Assembly: GCA_003454605.1 (NCBI GenBank)
Contig: DMKD01000020.1
Location: 1 to 12,221, forward strand
Source of the DNA: Spirochaeta sp.
Lineage (GTDB): Bacteria > Spirochaetota > Spirochaetia > UBA9216
DNA: 12,221 nucleotides
Reading direction: 5' to 3'
The position numbers and the translations under genes are program-made. The notes below the pieces were generated by a model. The model had not been told where the DNA came from, ran no database searches, and saw nothing but the letters and a program-made list of their open reading frames with translations. Shown piece by piece: positions 1 to 6,106 of the stretch. Each line of letters begins with the position of its first letter. Within the stretch, counting starts at the first letter, position 1.

Positions 1-921
1 CATCCGATGTCTCTAAATGCCATTATGGCTATGAGGATGTTATCTGTGAATTCTGTCAAATTTACTTTTCATGGTGTGACAGCTCATGCTGCGGCGGATC
101 CTCATAATGGACGAAGCGCTCTTGATGCCGTAGAACTGATGAATGTCGGGGCTAATTACTTAAGAGAGCATATTACTACTGAATGCCGGCTGCACTACAG
201 CATTACCAATGGAGGTGGGGAACCAAATGTCGTTCCTGCAACAGCACAGGTCTGGTATTATATCAGGGCACCCCGCCGCAGTGATGTGGAGGAAGTTTAT
301 GGCAGGTTGAAGAAGATAGCCGAAGGGGCAGCGTTGATGACAGAAACTTCTTTTGATATCGAGTTTCTTTCCGGGACTCATGACCTGATGCCGAATGACA
401 CACTTGGAAATACAATGGTTGAAGCTCTAAAAGAAGTGGGAGCTCCAAATTGGGATGCTGAAGATTATGCTTATGCAGATAAAATTACCGCATCCCTGCA
501 ACCAGGAATGAAGGAAGGGATGGTAAAGCAGTTTGGATTCCCTCCTGAGTTCGCAAAAATGACATTGCACGACTCCATTATGCCTATGCTTTTAAAGTCG
601 GACAAAGTAATGCCCGGGTCTTCTGATGTAGGTGATGTCAGCTATATTGTTCCCACTGTTTTTGGAGGAATGACTACAAGCGCACTGGGAAGCCCAGGGC
701 ACTCATGGCAGAATGTCGCCCAGGCAGGGTCGCAGATAGGTTTTAAAGGAACCATAGCTGCAGCAAAAGTTATGGCATTAACTGCTTTGAAACTGATAGA
801 GAATCCAGAGATTCTGGTTAAAGCCAAAGAGGAGTTTCAGGAAATGACGGGAGGCAAACCTTACAAATCTCCATTGCCTGAAGGGGCAAAGGCACCTGTT
901 CATCAGTTTGAAGGACATTAA
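1..921 (+). CDS. M20-family amidohydrolase, AbgB-like (5' end outside window)
   Basis: This is the C-terminal part, about 306 residues, of a zinc-dependent M20 peptidase/amidohydrolase. It most resembles AbgB, a subunit of the enzyme that cleaves p-aminobenzoyl-glutamate, but the substrate here is not proven. The frame is open from base 1, so the ATG at 7 is internal. AbgB proteins are about 480 residues, so roughly 175-190 residues with most metal ligands lie off the window. Visible parts are the start of the dimerisation (lid) domain, 'KFTFHGVTAHAAADPHNGRSA' with its family histidine (codon 85-87), and the 'SPGHSWQNVAQAG' segment whose histidine (codon 700-702) fits the last M20 metal ligand. 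The C-terminal 'NPEILVKAKEEF...TGGKPYKSPLP' is typical of AbgB. The stop is TAA at 919-921. The gene appears intact up to its natural end; IS remains start about 70 bases downstream. No terminator is evident after it. Confidence 0.88.
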   Translation, partial: HPMSLNAIMAMRMLSVNSVKFTFHGVTAHAAADPHNGRSALDAVELMNVGANYLREHITTECRLHYSITNGGGEPNVVPATAQVWYYIRAPRRSDVEEVYGRLKKIAEGAALMTETSFDIEFLSGTHDLMPNDTLGNTMVEALKEVGAPNWDAEDYAYADKITASLQPGMKEGMVKQFGFPPEFAKMTLHDSIMPMLLKSDKVMPGSSDVGDVSYIVPTVFGGMTTSALGSPGHSWQNVAQAGSQIGFKGTIAAAKVMALTALKLIENPEILVKAKEEFQEMTGGKPYKSPLPEGAKAPVHQFEGH

Positions 922-985
922 TTTTACTTTTTCAATTAAAGTATAAAGGGGTTGACTGAGAAGTAATCTTGGCCAGCTCTTTTTA

Positions 986-1012
986 TATAGCCCCTACTTT
1001 CTTGGGGCTATA
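986..1012. repeat. Inverted repeat at the 3' end of the IS1182-type fragment
   Basis: TATAGCCCC (986-994) is the exact reverse complement of GGGGCTATA (1004-1012), with a 9-base loop. It spans the stop codon of the minus-strand transposase remnant. It may be a transcription terminator of the old element or part of its end. No run of T follows it on either strand, so terminator activity is uncertain. Confidence 0.6.
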
Positions 1013-1290
1013 GCTATATTCTTCAGATTATAAGCCATCATCAACAATCCCCATTCACATGATGCATTAGATTTCCCCCACCCATTAAATCTTCTAAACC
1101 TCCAATTACCTTTTACCTGTCCAAATACCGTTTCAACTTCTGCCCCGCGCTTTCGATATAGATGCCAGCCTTCATCCGTCTTCAATCTGTCTCTTGCCTT
1201 CTGTTGAAGTTGATAGCATTTAGGATTGAACTCCATTCTTTTAAACTTCGCCCGTGTACATTTCTCATGAGCGGAACAGTTGTCAGCACC
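994..1290 (-). pseudogene. IS1182-type transposase, C-terminal fragment
   Basis: The minus-strand frame ends at 994 and carries a recognisable C-terminus of the DDE transposases of the IS1182 group. It has a cysteine pair (NCSAHEKCTR), then 'GWHLYRKRGAEVETVFGQVK', 'RFRRFNGWGK' and 'EWGLLMMAYNLKNI'. The R-x-x-x-E-x-x-F-G-x-x-K block is the hallmark surrounding the last catalytic glutamate. Only about 95 residues of a protein usually near 450-500 residues are left. The frame stays open to an ATG at 1419, but residues before about position 47 (above 1281) do not look like transposase and overlap the leader of the next IS fragment, so I end the homology near 1290. It is a dead remnant. Confidence 0.75.
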
Positions 1291-1407
1291 GGTGCTAAAC
1301 TGCAGGAAAACACCGGAATAAAGTTGCAGGTTCCGGCTTGAAAAAAAGGGCAGATTTCCTTTCAATAGGTTTAACAACAAATCTATAACAAAAGGAATCA
1401 CCCTAAA

Positions 1408-1922
1408 ATGCTGGAGCAACTAATGAATGAAGCGAAAAGCTTAAGACTGCAGGGATTAAAAATCACTGAAATCGCCAAGATGATGGGAAAAAGCGAGAAA
1501 ACAATTTACAAGTATCTCTCAGAACCACCCCGCCAATGAAAGAAACGAGAATATCAAAGTCTTCTCGAACCCTTAAGCCTTTCATAGATACTATACTTGA
1601 AGAAACGCCTGATTACAATCGCGTGGTGTTGCTTGAGAGGCTTAAAAGGCAAGGATATAGGGGGAGCATAATCATTCTTAGAAATTATGCTGCAATAAAA
1701 ACTGCGGAAATAAACAGCAAGGCTGTAATTCGATTTGACCCAGTACCCGGGTTCCAGGCTCAGGTAGATTGGAAGGTTCACGGTACAAGAATCATTGATG
1801 GAAAAAAACAGATACTATACGCATTCGCTATGGTCTTCGGTTATAGCAGAGCACCATTTGTCATTCATACAACTTGTATGGATCAGGCTCCACTCTTAGC
1901 ATGTCATATACTGGCTTTTGAA
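1408..1922 (+). pseudogene. IS21-type istA transposase, frameshifted 5' fragment
   Basis: The ATG at 1408 opens a 43-residue frame with a helix-turn-helix typical of IstA N-termini ('LKITEIAKMMGKSEKTIYKYL'). It stops with TGA at 1537-1539. The homology continues in another frame from 1536: 'KPFIDTILEE', 'LLERLKRQGYRGSIIILRNY', 'VIRFDPVPGFQAQVDW' (the Q-x-D-W block contains the first catalytic aspartate of IS21 transposases), 'YAFAMVFGYSRAPFV' and 'ACHILAFE'. A frameshift near 1530 therefore splits the HTH from the rest. IS21 homology ends abruptly around 1922, where IS256-type sequence begins. The second half of IstA and the partner ATPase gene istB are absent, so it cannot transpose. Confidence 0.72.
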
Positions 1923-2150
1923 GTCCTTACATGGCAAAAAAGGCTTCTTGATGCAGTATATCCAGTACTTTTCCTTGATTGTATTGTAATTAAGGTGCGA
2001 GAGAATAAAAGAGTCATCAATAAAAGCGTATTTCTTGCACTTGCAATTAACTCAGAGAGTAAAAAAGATCTTCTGGGTCTCTGGTTGTCAGAAAATGAGG
2101 GCTTAAAGTTTTGGATGAGCATTCTGACCGAAATCTGCATCGCGGAGTAA
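1536..2150 (+). pseudogene. Chimeric IS21/IS256 reading frame (204 codons)
   Basis: This single open frame joins two transposase families. Codons 1-129 or so are IstA-like (see the istA fragment). From about codon 130, 'EVLTWQKRLLDAVYPVLFLD' is IS256/mutator-like, continuing 'VRENKRVINKSVFLALAIN', 'KKDLLGLWLSENEGLKFWMS'. The family equivalent is a W-Q-N-R-P-L-D-x-V-Y-P block leading to the first catalytic Asp; here that Asp is codon 1977-1979. The frame ends by frameshift after 'LTE' (about 2132), after which IS256 homology continues in the next frame. It is probably a chance in-frame deletion or recombination joint, not a working protein. Confidence 0.65.
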
Positions 2151-2684
2151 AAGATGTCTTTATAGTCTGTGTAGATGGATTAAGCGGCTTTCCTGAGGCT
2201 TTAAACGCTGTAATACCCCCAGGCTAAAGTTCAATTATGCATTGTACACCAAGTTAGGAACTCTCTAAAATATGTTTCGTATAAAGATAGGAAAGCTGTT
2301 GCAGCAGATCTGAAGAAAATCTATAGCTCTATTTCAGAAGAAGAAGCGAAGTTAGAACTGGATATTTTTGCTGAGAAATGGAATTAGCAATATCCTTTAA
2401 TCAGCAGAAGCTGGTATCAGAACTGGGTTAACCTGATAATTCTATTTGATTACTCAGTTGAAATTAGAAAGATCATCTACACCACCAACGCCATTGAATC
2501 CTTAAACAGGGTAATAAGGAAATCGATTAAAAACCGAAAGATATTCCCAAATGACAATTCTACTATTAAGATAATTTATCTGGCAATTGAACAGGCCTCC
2601 AGAAAATGGTCGATGCCACTTAGGAACTGGACGCCTGCAATGAACAGATTCGCTATTGAATATGAAGGGCGATTTGATTACTGA
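1923..2684 (+). pseudogene. IS256-family (mutator) transposase, degraded 3' part
   Basis: Homology to IS256-type transposases runs to a TGA at 2682-2684 but with several lesions. It starts at 'WQKRLLDAVYP', shifts frame near 2132, reads 'RGVKDVFIVCVDGLSGFPEA' in the second frame, and shifts back near 2220 to 'QAKVQLCIVHQVRNSLKYV'. It then meets an in-frame TAG (2385-2387) inside 'EKWN*QYP' and continues with 'RKIIYTTNAIESLNR', 'NRKIFPNDN' and 'RKWSMPLRNWTPAMNRFAI'. All three residues of the DDE triad can be placed: Asp at 1977-1979, Asp at 2174-2176 and Glu at 2496-2498. The N-terminal half (about 150 residues with the DNA-binding region) is missing and replaced by IS21-type sequence. Not functional. 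Confidence 0.8.
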
Positions 2685-2689
2685 AAATT

Positions 2690-2722
2690 GGGCTTTACAC
2701 AGAAAATTTTACAGGTTCTATT
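2690..2722. repeat. Probable right terminal repeat of the IS256-type element
   Basis: Just after the transposase stop lies GGGCTTTACACAG, then AAAATTTTACAGGTTCT. A TTTACACA core a few bases beyond the stop codon is usual for IS256-family right ends. No matching left end (GTGTAAA on the plus strand) is seen upstream of 1923, in line with loss of the left half. The exact outer boundary cannot be fixed without the partner repeat. Confidence 0.5.
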
Positions 2723-2725
2723 TTT

Positions 2726-3383
2726 TCATTCAATCTCTGTGAGCTTGCGCCTTGTGGTGTTCTCGGTTACCGCGGCATAGAGCTCGATGTATTTCTTCAT
2801 CTGGCTTGAATCGATTTTCGGGAACAGTACTTCCTCTATCTGAAACAATCCAACAGATTCGCTCATCGATACAGTGATTTTAACTGGCTTATTGCTGCCT
2901 TCTTCTATAGTAACCTTTTCAATCGAGGCCGCGGAATATTTATGGATATCACCGACCTGTGAGCCTGTTTCAATCAACATAGATTTTCCGCAGTATGCGT
3001 TCAATGATTGGAGCAGCAAGGACTACAGAATTCTTTTCATGATCCTGACGGCCTATCGACATCCCTGTGTCGTGGAGAAATGCTGATATTACTACAGCAA
3101 CAAGGCTGTCTTCGTAAGTACCGCAGCCTTCCTTTTCGAGGCTGAATTTGATTCCATTCTTTCTGAGCAGCCCGGCCATGACTATTGCATTGAGGGCGAC
3201 CTTGCGCATATGTACGGGGCCGTGATCATTGTAATTCAGCCTTTTAATTGACACCGTGTTGGCGTAGTCCTGAAGATGTGTTATTTCAGGATCGCTTATC
3301 ATGTATTCAACTGCATCCCTGCATATTCCATCGAGGGTTTTTAGTATTTTCCGGTCGAGAGCCGTTTCCTTTGGTGATTTCAT
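2726..3383 (-). pseudogene. HD-domain metal-dependent phosphohydrolase, disrupted
   Basis: Two minus-strand frames give the start and end of one HD-superfamily protein. The first (ATG at 3383, good AGGA box 6-7 bases upstream, 137 codons) contains 'SIKRLNYNDHGPVHMRKVALNA' with His54 and His58, the 'AFLHDTGMS' HD pair (residues 104-105) and 'RQDHE'. The second (3019-2726) gives the C-terminal part: 'GKSMLIETGSQVGDIHKYSAASIEKV', 'KPVKITVSMSESVGLFQIEEVLF'. In homologues I would expect some 40-50 residues between these blocks, including a histidine-bearing helix and the last metal-binding Asp before the G-[RK]-S motif. That piece seems deleted, leaving the two frames overlapping by about 50 bases (2970-3019). 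The enzyme would lack its last metal ligand. The gene ends only a few bases from the IS256-type right end. The family reading is from motif memory; the substrate is unknown. Confidence 0.72.
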
Positions 3384-3403
3384 ATATTTTCCTAATCATT
3401 GCC

Positions 3404-3423
3404 CGTCCCTGAAGGCGGGGACG
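3404..3423. repeat. Short GC-rich inverted repeat
   Basis: CGTCCC (3404-3409) pairs with GGGACG (3418-3423) around an 8-base loop. It sits between the HD pseudogene and the next two hairpins. It could be in the leader of the HD gene transcript. Function unknown. Confidence 0.5.
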
Positions 3424-3432
3424 TAAGGTAAT

Positions 3433-3454
3433 TTTTGAATAGAAATATTCAAAA
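3433..3454. repeat. Perfect 9-bp inverted repeat with GAAA loop
   Basis: TTTTGAATA (3433-3441) and TATTCAAAA (3446-3454) are exact reverse complements around the tetraloop GAAA. It is four bases upstream of a longer hairpin. No gene overlaps it. Confidence 0.65.
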
Positions 3455-3458
3455 TCAA

Positions 3459-3489
3459 GCAGAAATTGAACGGGAGGTTCAATTTCTGC
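3459..3489. repeat. Perfect 13-bp inverted repeat with GGGAG loop
   Basis: GCAGAAATTGAAC (3459-3471) is exactly complementary to GTTCAATTTCTGC (3477-3489), with loop GGGAG. It is the longest perfect stem in the window. It lies about 70 bases upstream of the promoter of the tRNA/ribosomal operon. No run of T adjoins it, so it is not a simple terminator. It could be a bidirectional transcription barrier between the divergent units or a mobile palindromic repeat. Confidence 0.7.
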
Positions 3490-3506
3490 ATTGCTCCTTT
3501 GCCGAA

Positions 3507-3512
3507 ATTATA
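3507..3512 (-). promoter_or_regulatory. Possible -10 box for the HD pseudogene
   Basis: Read on the minus strand this is TATAAT, preceded by TAG. It lies about 125 bases upstream of the HD start at 3383. No convincing -35 box is found at the right distance, so this is a weak candidate. If real, the three hairpins would lie in the transcript leader. Confidence 0.25.
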
Positions 3513-3558
3513 CTAATATTTTAAATAACCGGGTAGTGCAAAAACAGGCTAATTCTTA

Positions 3559-3587
3559 TTGACAAAAAAAATTATCTTTGCTATGTT
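3559..3587 (+). promoter_or_regulatory. Sigma70-type promoter of the tRNA-Thr/rpmG/secE/nusG operon
   Basis: The -35 box TTGACA (3559-3564) is a perfect consensus and is followed 17 bases later by TATGTT (3582-3587) as the -10 box. The predicted start, near 3594, is about ten bases before the tRNA-Thr 5' end, which fits a tRNA-leading stable-RNA-type operon. This is the strongest promoter-like sequence I see in the window. Confidence 0.8.
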
Positions 3588-3603
3588 CATGCAACTATGT
3601 CAT

Positions 3604-3676
3604 GCCTCTGTAGCTCAGTCGGTAGAGCACATCCATGGTAAGGATGGGGTCACCAGTTCGAATCTGGTCGGAGGCT
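3604..3676 (+). tRNA. tRNA-Thr (anticodon GGT)
   Basis: A full cloverleaf can be drawn. The acceptor stem is GCCTCTG/CGGAGGC (one T-G pair), the D arm GCTC...GAGC, the anticodon stem CATCC/GGATG with loop ATGGTAA giving anticodon GGT, and the T arm ACCAG-TTCGAAT-CTGGT. The discriminator base is T. The 3' CCA is not encoded and must be added. It reads ACC and ACU codons. The gene heads the operon and is separated from rpmG by 25 bases. Confidence 0.96.
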
Positions 3677-3701
3677 TTACGGTAACTGATAGGAGATAGA
3701 G

Positions 3702-3878
3702 ATGGCGAAAAAAGGTAAAGGTGGAATCGAGAAGATTGCACTAAAATGTAGTGAGTGTAACCGCCGAAACTACACCACTCAGAAGAACAGGCGGAATATG
3801 CAGGGCAAAATGGAGCTTATGAAGTACTGTAAGTGGGACAATAAGCACACCTTGCACGTAGAAACTAAGATAAAGTAA
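3702..3878 (+). CDS. rpmG: Large ribosomal subunit protein bL33
   Basis: This 58-residue basic protein is bL33, a small component of the 50S subunit. It shows the family pattern: 'KIALKCSECNRRNYTTQKNRR' near the start and 'MELMKYCKWDNKHTLHVETK' at the end. The start at 3702 follows an AGGAG box seven bases upstream. The zinc ribbon is incomplete. The first pair (CSEC) is present, but the second reads C-K-W-D, so there are three cysteines and an aspartate instead of four cysteines. Such intermediate forms are known in the family, and zinc binding is therefore doubtful. It lies between two tRNA genes, the usual place for rpmG ahead of secE-nusG. Confidence 0.95.
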   Translation: MAKKGKGGIEKIALKCSECNRRNYTTQKNRRNMQGKMELMKYCKWDNKHTLHVETKIK

Positions 3879-3887
3879 TTAACATAC

Positions 3888-3961
3888 AGGCCAGTAGCTC
3901 CAACGGCTAGAGCGCCGGTCTCCAAAACCGGATGTTGTAGGTTCGAATCCTACCTGGCCTG
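3888..3961 (+). tRNA. tRNA-Trp (anticodon CCA)
   Basis: The cloverleaf is complete. The acceptor stem is AGGCCAG/CTGGCCT, the anticodon stem CCGGT/ACCGG with loop CTCCAAA giving anticodon CCA, and the T arm TAGG-TTCGAAT-CCTA. The discriminator base is G, as expected for tRNA-Trp. The 3' CCA is not encoded; an eight-T run follows, starting four bases after the gene. It lies between rpmG and secE, a conserved arrangement in many bacteria. Confidence 0.96.
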
Positions 3962-3973
3962 TATTTTTTTTAT

Positions 3974-4034
3974 TGAAGTTCATGGAACGAACTTCAGAAA
4001 AGCTGCATTGCAGCTGAAAGTCGCATGCGACTTT
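3974..4034 (+). repeat. Three consecutive hairpins in the secE leader
   Basis: Three inverted repeats fill the spacer between tRNA-Trp and secE. They are TGAAGTTC (3974-3981) with GAACTTCA (3989-3996); AGCTGC (4001-4006) with GCAGCT (4010-4015); and an 18-base perfect palindrome at 4017-4034 (AAAGTCGC then mirror). The last is followed by TT and sits eight bases before the GGGAG ribosome binding site of secE. They could be RNase processing sites that free tRNA-Trp from the mRNA or a weak attenuator. Confidence 0.6.
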
Positions 4035-4055
4035 TTAATTGAACGGGAGCTCAAA

Positions 4056-4238
4056 ATGAAAAGGATTATTAATTTTTTCAAGGAAAGTATTTCTGAGCTT
4101 AAGAAGGTTTCATGGCCCAGCCGCGAAGAAGTAGGTTCATCCACCAAGGTTGTTGTTATTTCTGTAGTTATTTTTGCGGCAATTCTCGGTCTTGTGGACT
4201 TTCTGCTTGTTACAGGGATTGATAAGCTTTTCAGTTAA
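4056..4238 (+). CDS. secE: Preprotein translocase subunit SecE
   Basis: SecE (60 residues) is the small essential membrane subunit of the SecYEG channel. The protein has the single-helix form. An amphipathic cytoplasmic segment, 'FFKESISELKKVSWPSREEV', contains the family's K-V-x-W-P-S motif. One transmembrane helix of about 23 residues follows (roughly residues 27-50: VVVISVVIFAAILGLVDFLL). The frame is open further upstream to an ATG at 4008, but I choose 4056. A GGGAG box lies seven bases before it, the protein then begins as in homologues, and the extra codons overlap palindromes. It is followed by nusG after 109 bases, the standard pairing. Confidence 0.95.
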   Translation: MKRIINFFKESISELKKVSWPSREEVGSSTKVVVISVVIFAAILGLVDFLLVTGIDKLFS

Positions 4239-4247
4239 AAAAAAATA

Positions 4248-4332
4248 CAGCCGCTGTTAATGGCTGATGTCCCTGTAATCGGATTGCTGAAGCAATAGGA
4301 TTTCTAATGAAGTCAGATTACTATCGTAATCT
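4248..4332 (+). repeat. Hairpins in the nusG leader
   Basis: Three stem-loops occur in the secE-nusG spacer. They are CAGCC/GGCTG (4248-4266); ATTGCT/AGCAAT (4283-4296), extended by AATC/GATT across a small internal loop (4277-4302); and AGATTAC/GTAATCT around TATC (4315-4332). The last ends a few bases before the AAGGAAAGG ribosome binding site. They look like a structured 5' leader; function unknown. Confidence 0.5.
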
Positions 4333-4347
4333 TAAGGAAAGGTAATT

Positions 4348-4902
4348 ATGGCTAAAGGCTGGTATGTGGTTCACACGTACTCCGGGTACGAAAATAAGGT
4401 AGAAAAGTATATTAGACTTCTGATGGAGGAGCCTGAGCTGAGTGAGGCTATCCTCGATATCAAGGTGCCTGCAGAAGACGTTGTTGAAGTTAAAGATGGT
4501 AAAAAGAAGATTTCTTCCAAGAAGTTCCTGCCGGGTTATATTCTTGTAGAAATGGATCTTCCTGAAGTCAGATGGGAAGCGGCCTGTTCGAAGATTCGAA
4601 TGATTCAGGGTGTAACCGGCTTCGTTGGCGCTCGAAAGGGTTTTAAGCCTCAGCCGATCAGTCATGACGAAGCCAGAGCAATTCTGCAGAAAGCCGGTGA
4701 GATTAAATCTGATAAGGTTCTTAAGCCTAAGCAGAATTTTGCTGTCGGTGAGACAATCAGGATTATCGATGGACCTTTTGATACTTTTACCGGTTCTATA
4801 GAAGAAATAAACCTTGAGAAGGGTAAGCTGAAGGTGATGGTCGGAATATTCGGCCGTGCAACTCCCGTTGAGCTTGACTTTCTTCAGGTTGAAAAATTAT
4901 AA
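4348..4902 (+). CDS. nusG: Transcription termination/antitermination factor NusG
   Basis: NusG (184 residues) binds the RNA polymerase clamp and beta subunit to increase processivity and connects it with Rho or the ribosome. The N-terminal NGN domain begins 'GWYVVHTYSGYENKVEKYI' and includes 'KKFLPGYILVEMDL' and 'VTGFVGARKGFKPQPI'. The C-terminal KOW domain (about residues 130-184) has 'VGETIRIIDGPFDTFTGSIEE' and 'VGIFGRATPVELDFLQVEKL'. Length is normal and there is no extra inserted domain. The ATG at 4348 has a purine-rich AAGGAAAGG box upstream. It sits between secE and rplK as in most bacteria. Confidence 0.97.
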   Translation: MAKGWYVVHTYSGYENKVEKYIRLLMEEPELSEAILDIKVPAEDVVEVKDGKKKISSKKFLPGYILVEMDLPEVRWEAACSKIRMIQGVTGFVGARKGFKPQPISHDEARAILQKAGEIKSDKVLKPKQNFAVGETIRIIDGPFDTFTGSIEEINLEKGKLKVMVGIFGRATPVELDFLQVEKL

Positions 4903-4909
4903 GTGCTTG

Positions 4910-4966
4910 GAGAATCGAAAGACGATTCTCTGAACGAAGATGGGAGTGGAAAACCTGATGGTTTTC
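4910..4966 (+). repeat. Two hairpins in the rplK leader
   Basis: GAGAATCG (4910-4917) pairs with CGATTCTC (4923-4930) around AAAGA; GAAAACC (4949-4955) pairs with GGTTTTC (4960-4966) around TGAT. They fill the 91-base nusG-rplK spacer. In many bacteria ribosomal protein L1 represses rplKA by binding an rplK leader that mimics its 23S rRNA site, so this is the natural place for such a site. I cannot show that these hairpins match the L1 target. Confidence 0.5.
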
Positions 4967-4993
4967 TACGTTAATACCACGAAGGAGACATAG

Positions 4994-5425
4994 ATGGCAA
5001 AGAAAAAGGTTACGGGGATGATAAAGCTCCAGGTACCTGCCGGAAAGGCAACTCCGGCTCCGCCGGTTGGCCCCGCACTGGGACCTCACGGCGTATCCGC
5101 ACCCCAGTTCTGTCAGCAGTTTAACGACAGGACAGGGAAATTTGAACCGGGTCTTACTATTCCGGTTGTAATTTCAGTTTACTCTGATAAATCATTCACG
5201 TTTATCACAAAAACACCTCCAGCAGCTGTTCTTATAAAAAAGGCGATCAATCTGGCAAGCGGTTCAGCAGAACCTCATAAGATTAAAGTCGGTAAGATTA
5301 AGAGATCGCAGCTTGAAGAGATTGCGGAAATGAAAAAACCCGATCTTAATTCAAATGACATGGACGCGGCAGTGAAAATTATTGCCGGTACAGCCCGAAG
5401 CATGGGCGTTGAAGTGGAGGGTTAG
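4994..5425 (+). CDS. rplK: Large ribosomal subunit protein uL11
   Basis: uL11 (143 residues) binds 23S rRNA at the GTPase-associated centre together with the L10-L12 stalk. The N-terminal domain has 'PAGKATPAPPVGPALGPHG', the proline-rich face near the thiostrepton site, followed by 'FCQQFNDRTGKFEPG' and 'SFTFITKTPPAAVLIKKA'. The C-terminal RNA-binding domain ends 'DAAVKIIAGTARSMGVEVEG', which is typical. Length matches the family. The start has a strong GAAGGAGA box. Its TAG is directly followed by the rplA ATG, with a GGAGG inside the last rplK codons, so the two are translationally coupled. Confidence 0.98.
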   Translation: MAKKKVTGMIKLQVPAGKATPAPPVGPALGPHGVSAPQFCQQFNDRTGKFEPGLTIPVVISVYSDKSFTFITKTPPAAVLIKKAINLASGSAEPHKIKVGKIKRSQLEEIAEMKKPDLNSNDMDAAVKIIAGTARSMGVEVEG

Positions 5426-6106
5426 ATGAAGCGCGGAAAGAAATATACTGAAGCTGTGTCAAAGTACGATAAACAGCAGGATTACAGCTACACAGAAGCA
5501 GCGAAGCTTGTAAAAGATTTAGCCTATGCAAAATTCGATGAAACTGTTGAGCTTTCTGTGAAACTTAACCTTAAAAAAAGCCAGACTGTCAGGGATACAA
5601 CTGTTCTTCCTGCACAGTTCAGTGCTGACAAGCGCGTTCTTGTTTTTGCAAAAGGCGATAAGGTTGAAGAGGCTAAGGAGGCCGGCGCTGCATTTGTCGG
5701 TGATAACGATCTTATTGAAAAGATTAAGGGCGGCTGGCTCGATTTCGATGTAGCCGTTGCTACTCCTGATATGATGAAAGACGTCGGACGTCTTGGTCCC
5801 ATTCTCGGTAGAAGAGGTCTTATGCCTAACCCGAAGACTCAGACTGTAACCTTTGATATTAAGGGTGCACTCGCTGAGCTTTCAAAGGGTAGGGTTGAGT
5901 TCAGATCAGACAAGACCGGTGTTGTTCACATTGCTGTGGGTAAGGTTTCGATGGATCCTGAAAAGGTTTGTGAAAATGCCGAGCATATTGTTACTGAGAT
6001 TGCCAAAAAGAAGCCAGCAGAGGTTAAGGGTGATTTCATTAAGTCTGTTGCATTGTCTTCAACTATGGGACCCGGTGTCCGTGTTGAAGTCAAAGAAGCT
6101 AATTAG
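5426..6106 (+). CDS. rplA: Large ribosomal subunit protein uL1
   Basis: uL1 (226 residues) forms the mobile L1 stalk that handles E-site tRNA, and in many bacteria it represses its own operon. The signature 'MMKDVGRLGPILGRRGLMPN' is intact, followed by 'GRVEFRSDKTGVVHIAVGK' and the ending 'SSTMGPGVRVEV'. The length is usual. The start codon abuts the rplK stop, with its ribosome binding site inside rplK. There are 17 bases before rplJ, containing an AAGGAG box. Confidence 0.98.
   Translation: MKRGKKYTEAVSKYDKQQDYSYTEAAKLVKDLAYAKFDETVELSVKLNLKKSQTVRDTTVLPAQFSADKRVLVFAKGDKVEEAKEAGAAFVGDNDLIEKIKGGWLDFDVAVATPDMMKDVGRLGPILGRRGLMPNPKTQTVTFDIKGALAELSKGRVEFRSDKTGVVHIAVGKVSMDPEKVCENAEHIVTEIAKKKPAEVKGDFIKSVALSSTMGPGVRVEVKEAN

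Noticed and set aside
1291..1419. N-terminal extension of the minus-strand frame that contains the IS1182-type fragment
   Set aside because: Residues before the cysteine motif do not resemble transposase, and the DNA lies where the IS21 leader is expected; it is probably an accidental open stretch.
2132..2220. Programmed frameshifting in the IS256-type transposase
   Set aside because: IS256 transposases are normally made from one frame, no slippery run is present, and an additional in-frame TAG at 2385 shows ordinary decay.
3404..3423. End of an IS200/IS605 element
   Set aside because: The palindrome looks a little like subterminal hairpins of that family, but there is no TnpA or TnpB coding sequence and no second end.
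4008..4055. Upstream ATG extending SecE by 16 residues
   Set aside because: There is no ribosome binding site at a proper distance, the added codons overlap palindromes, and the protein starting at 4056 matches the usual SecE N-terminus.
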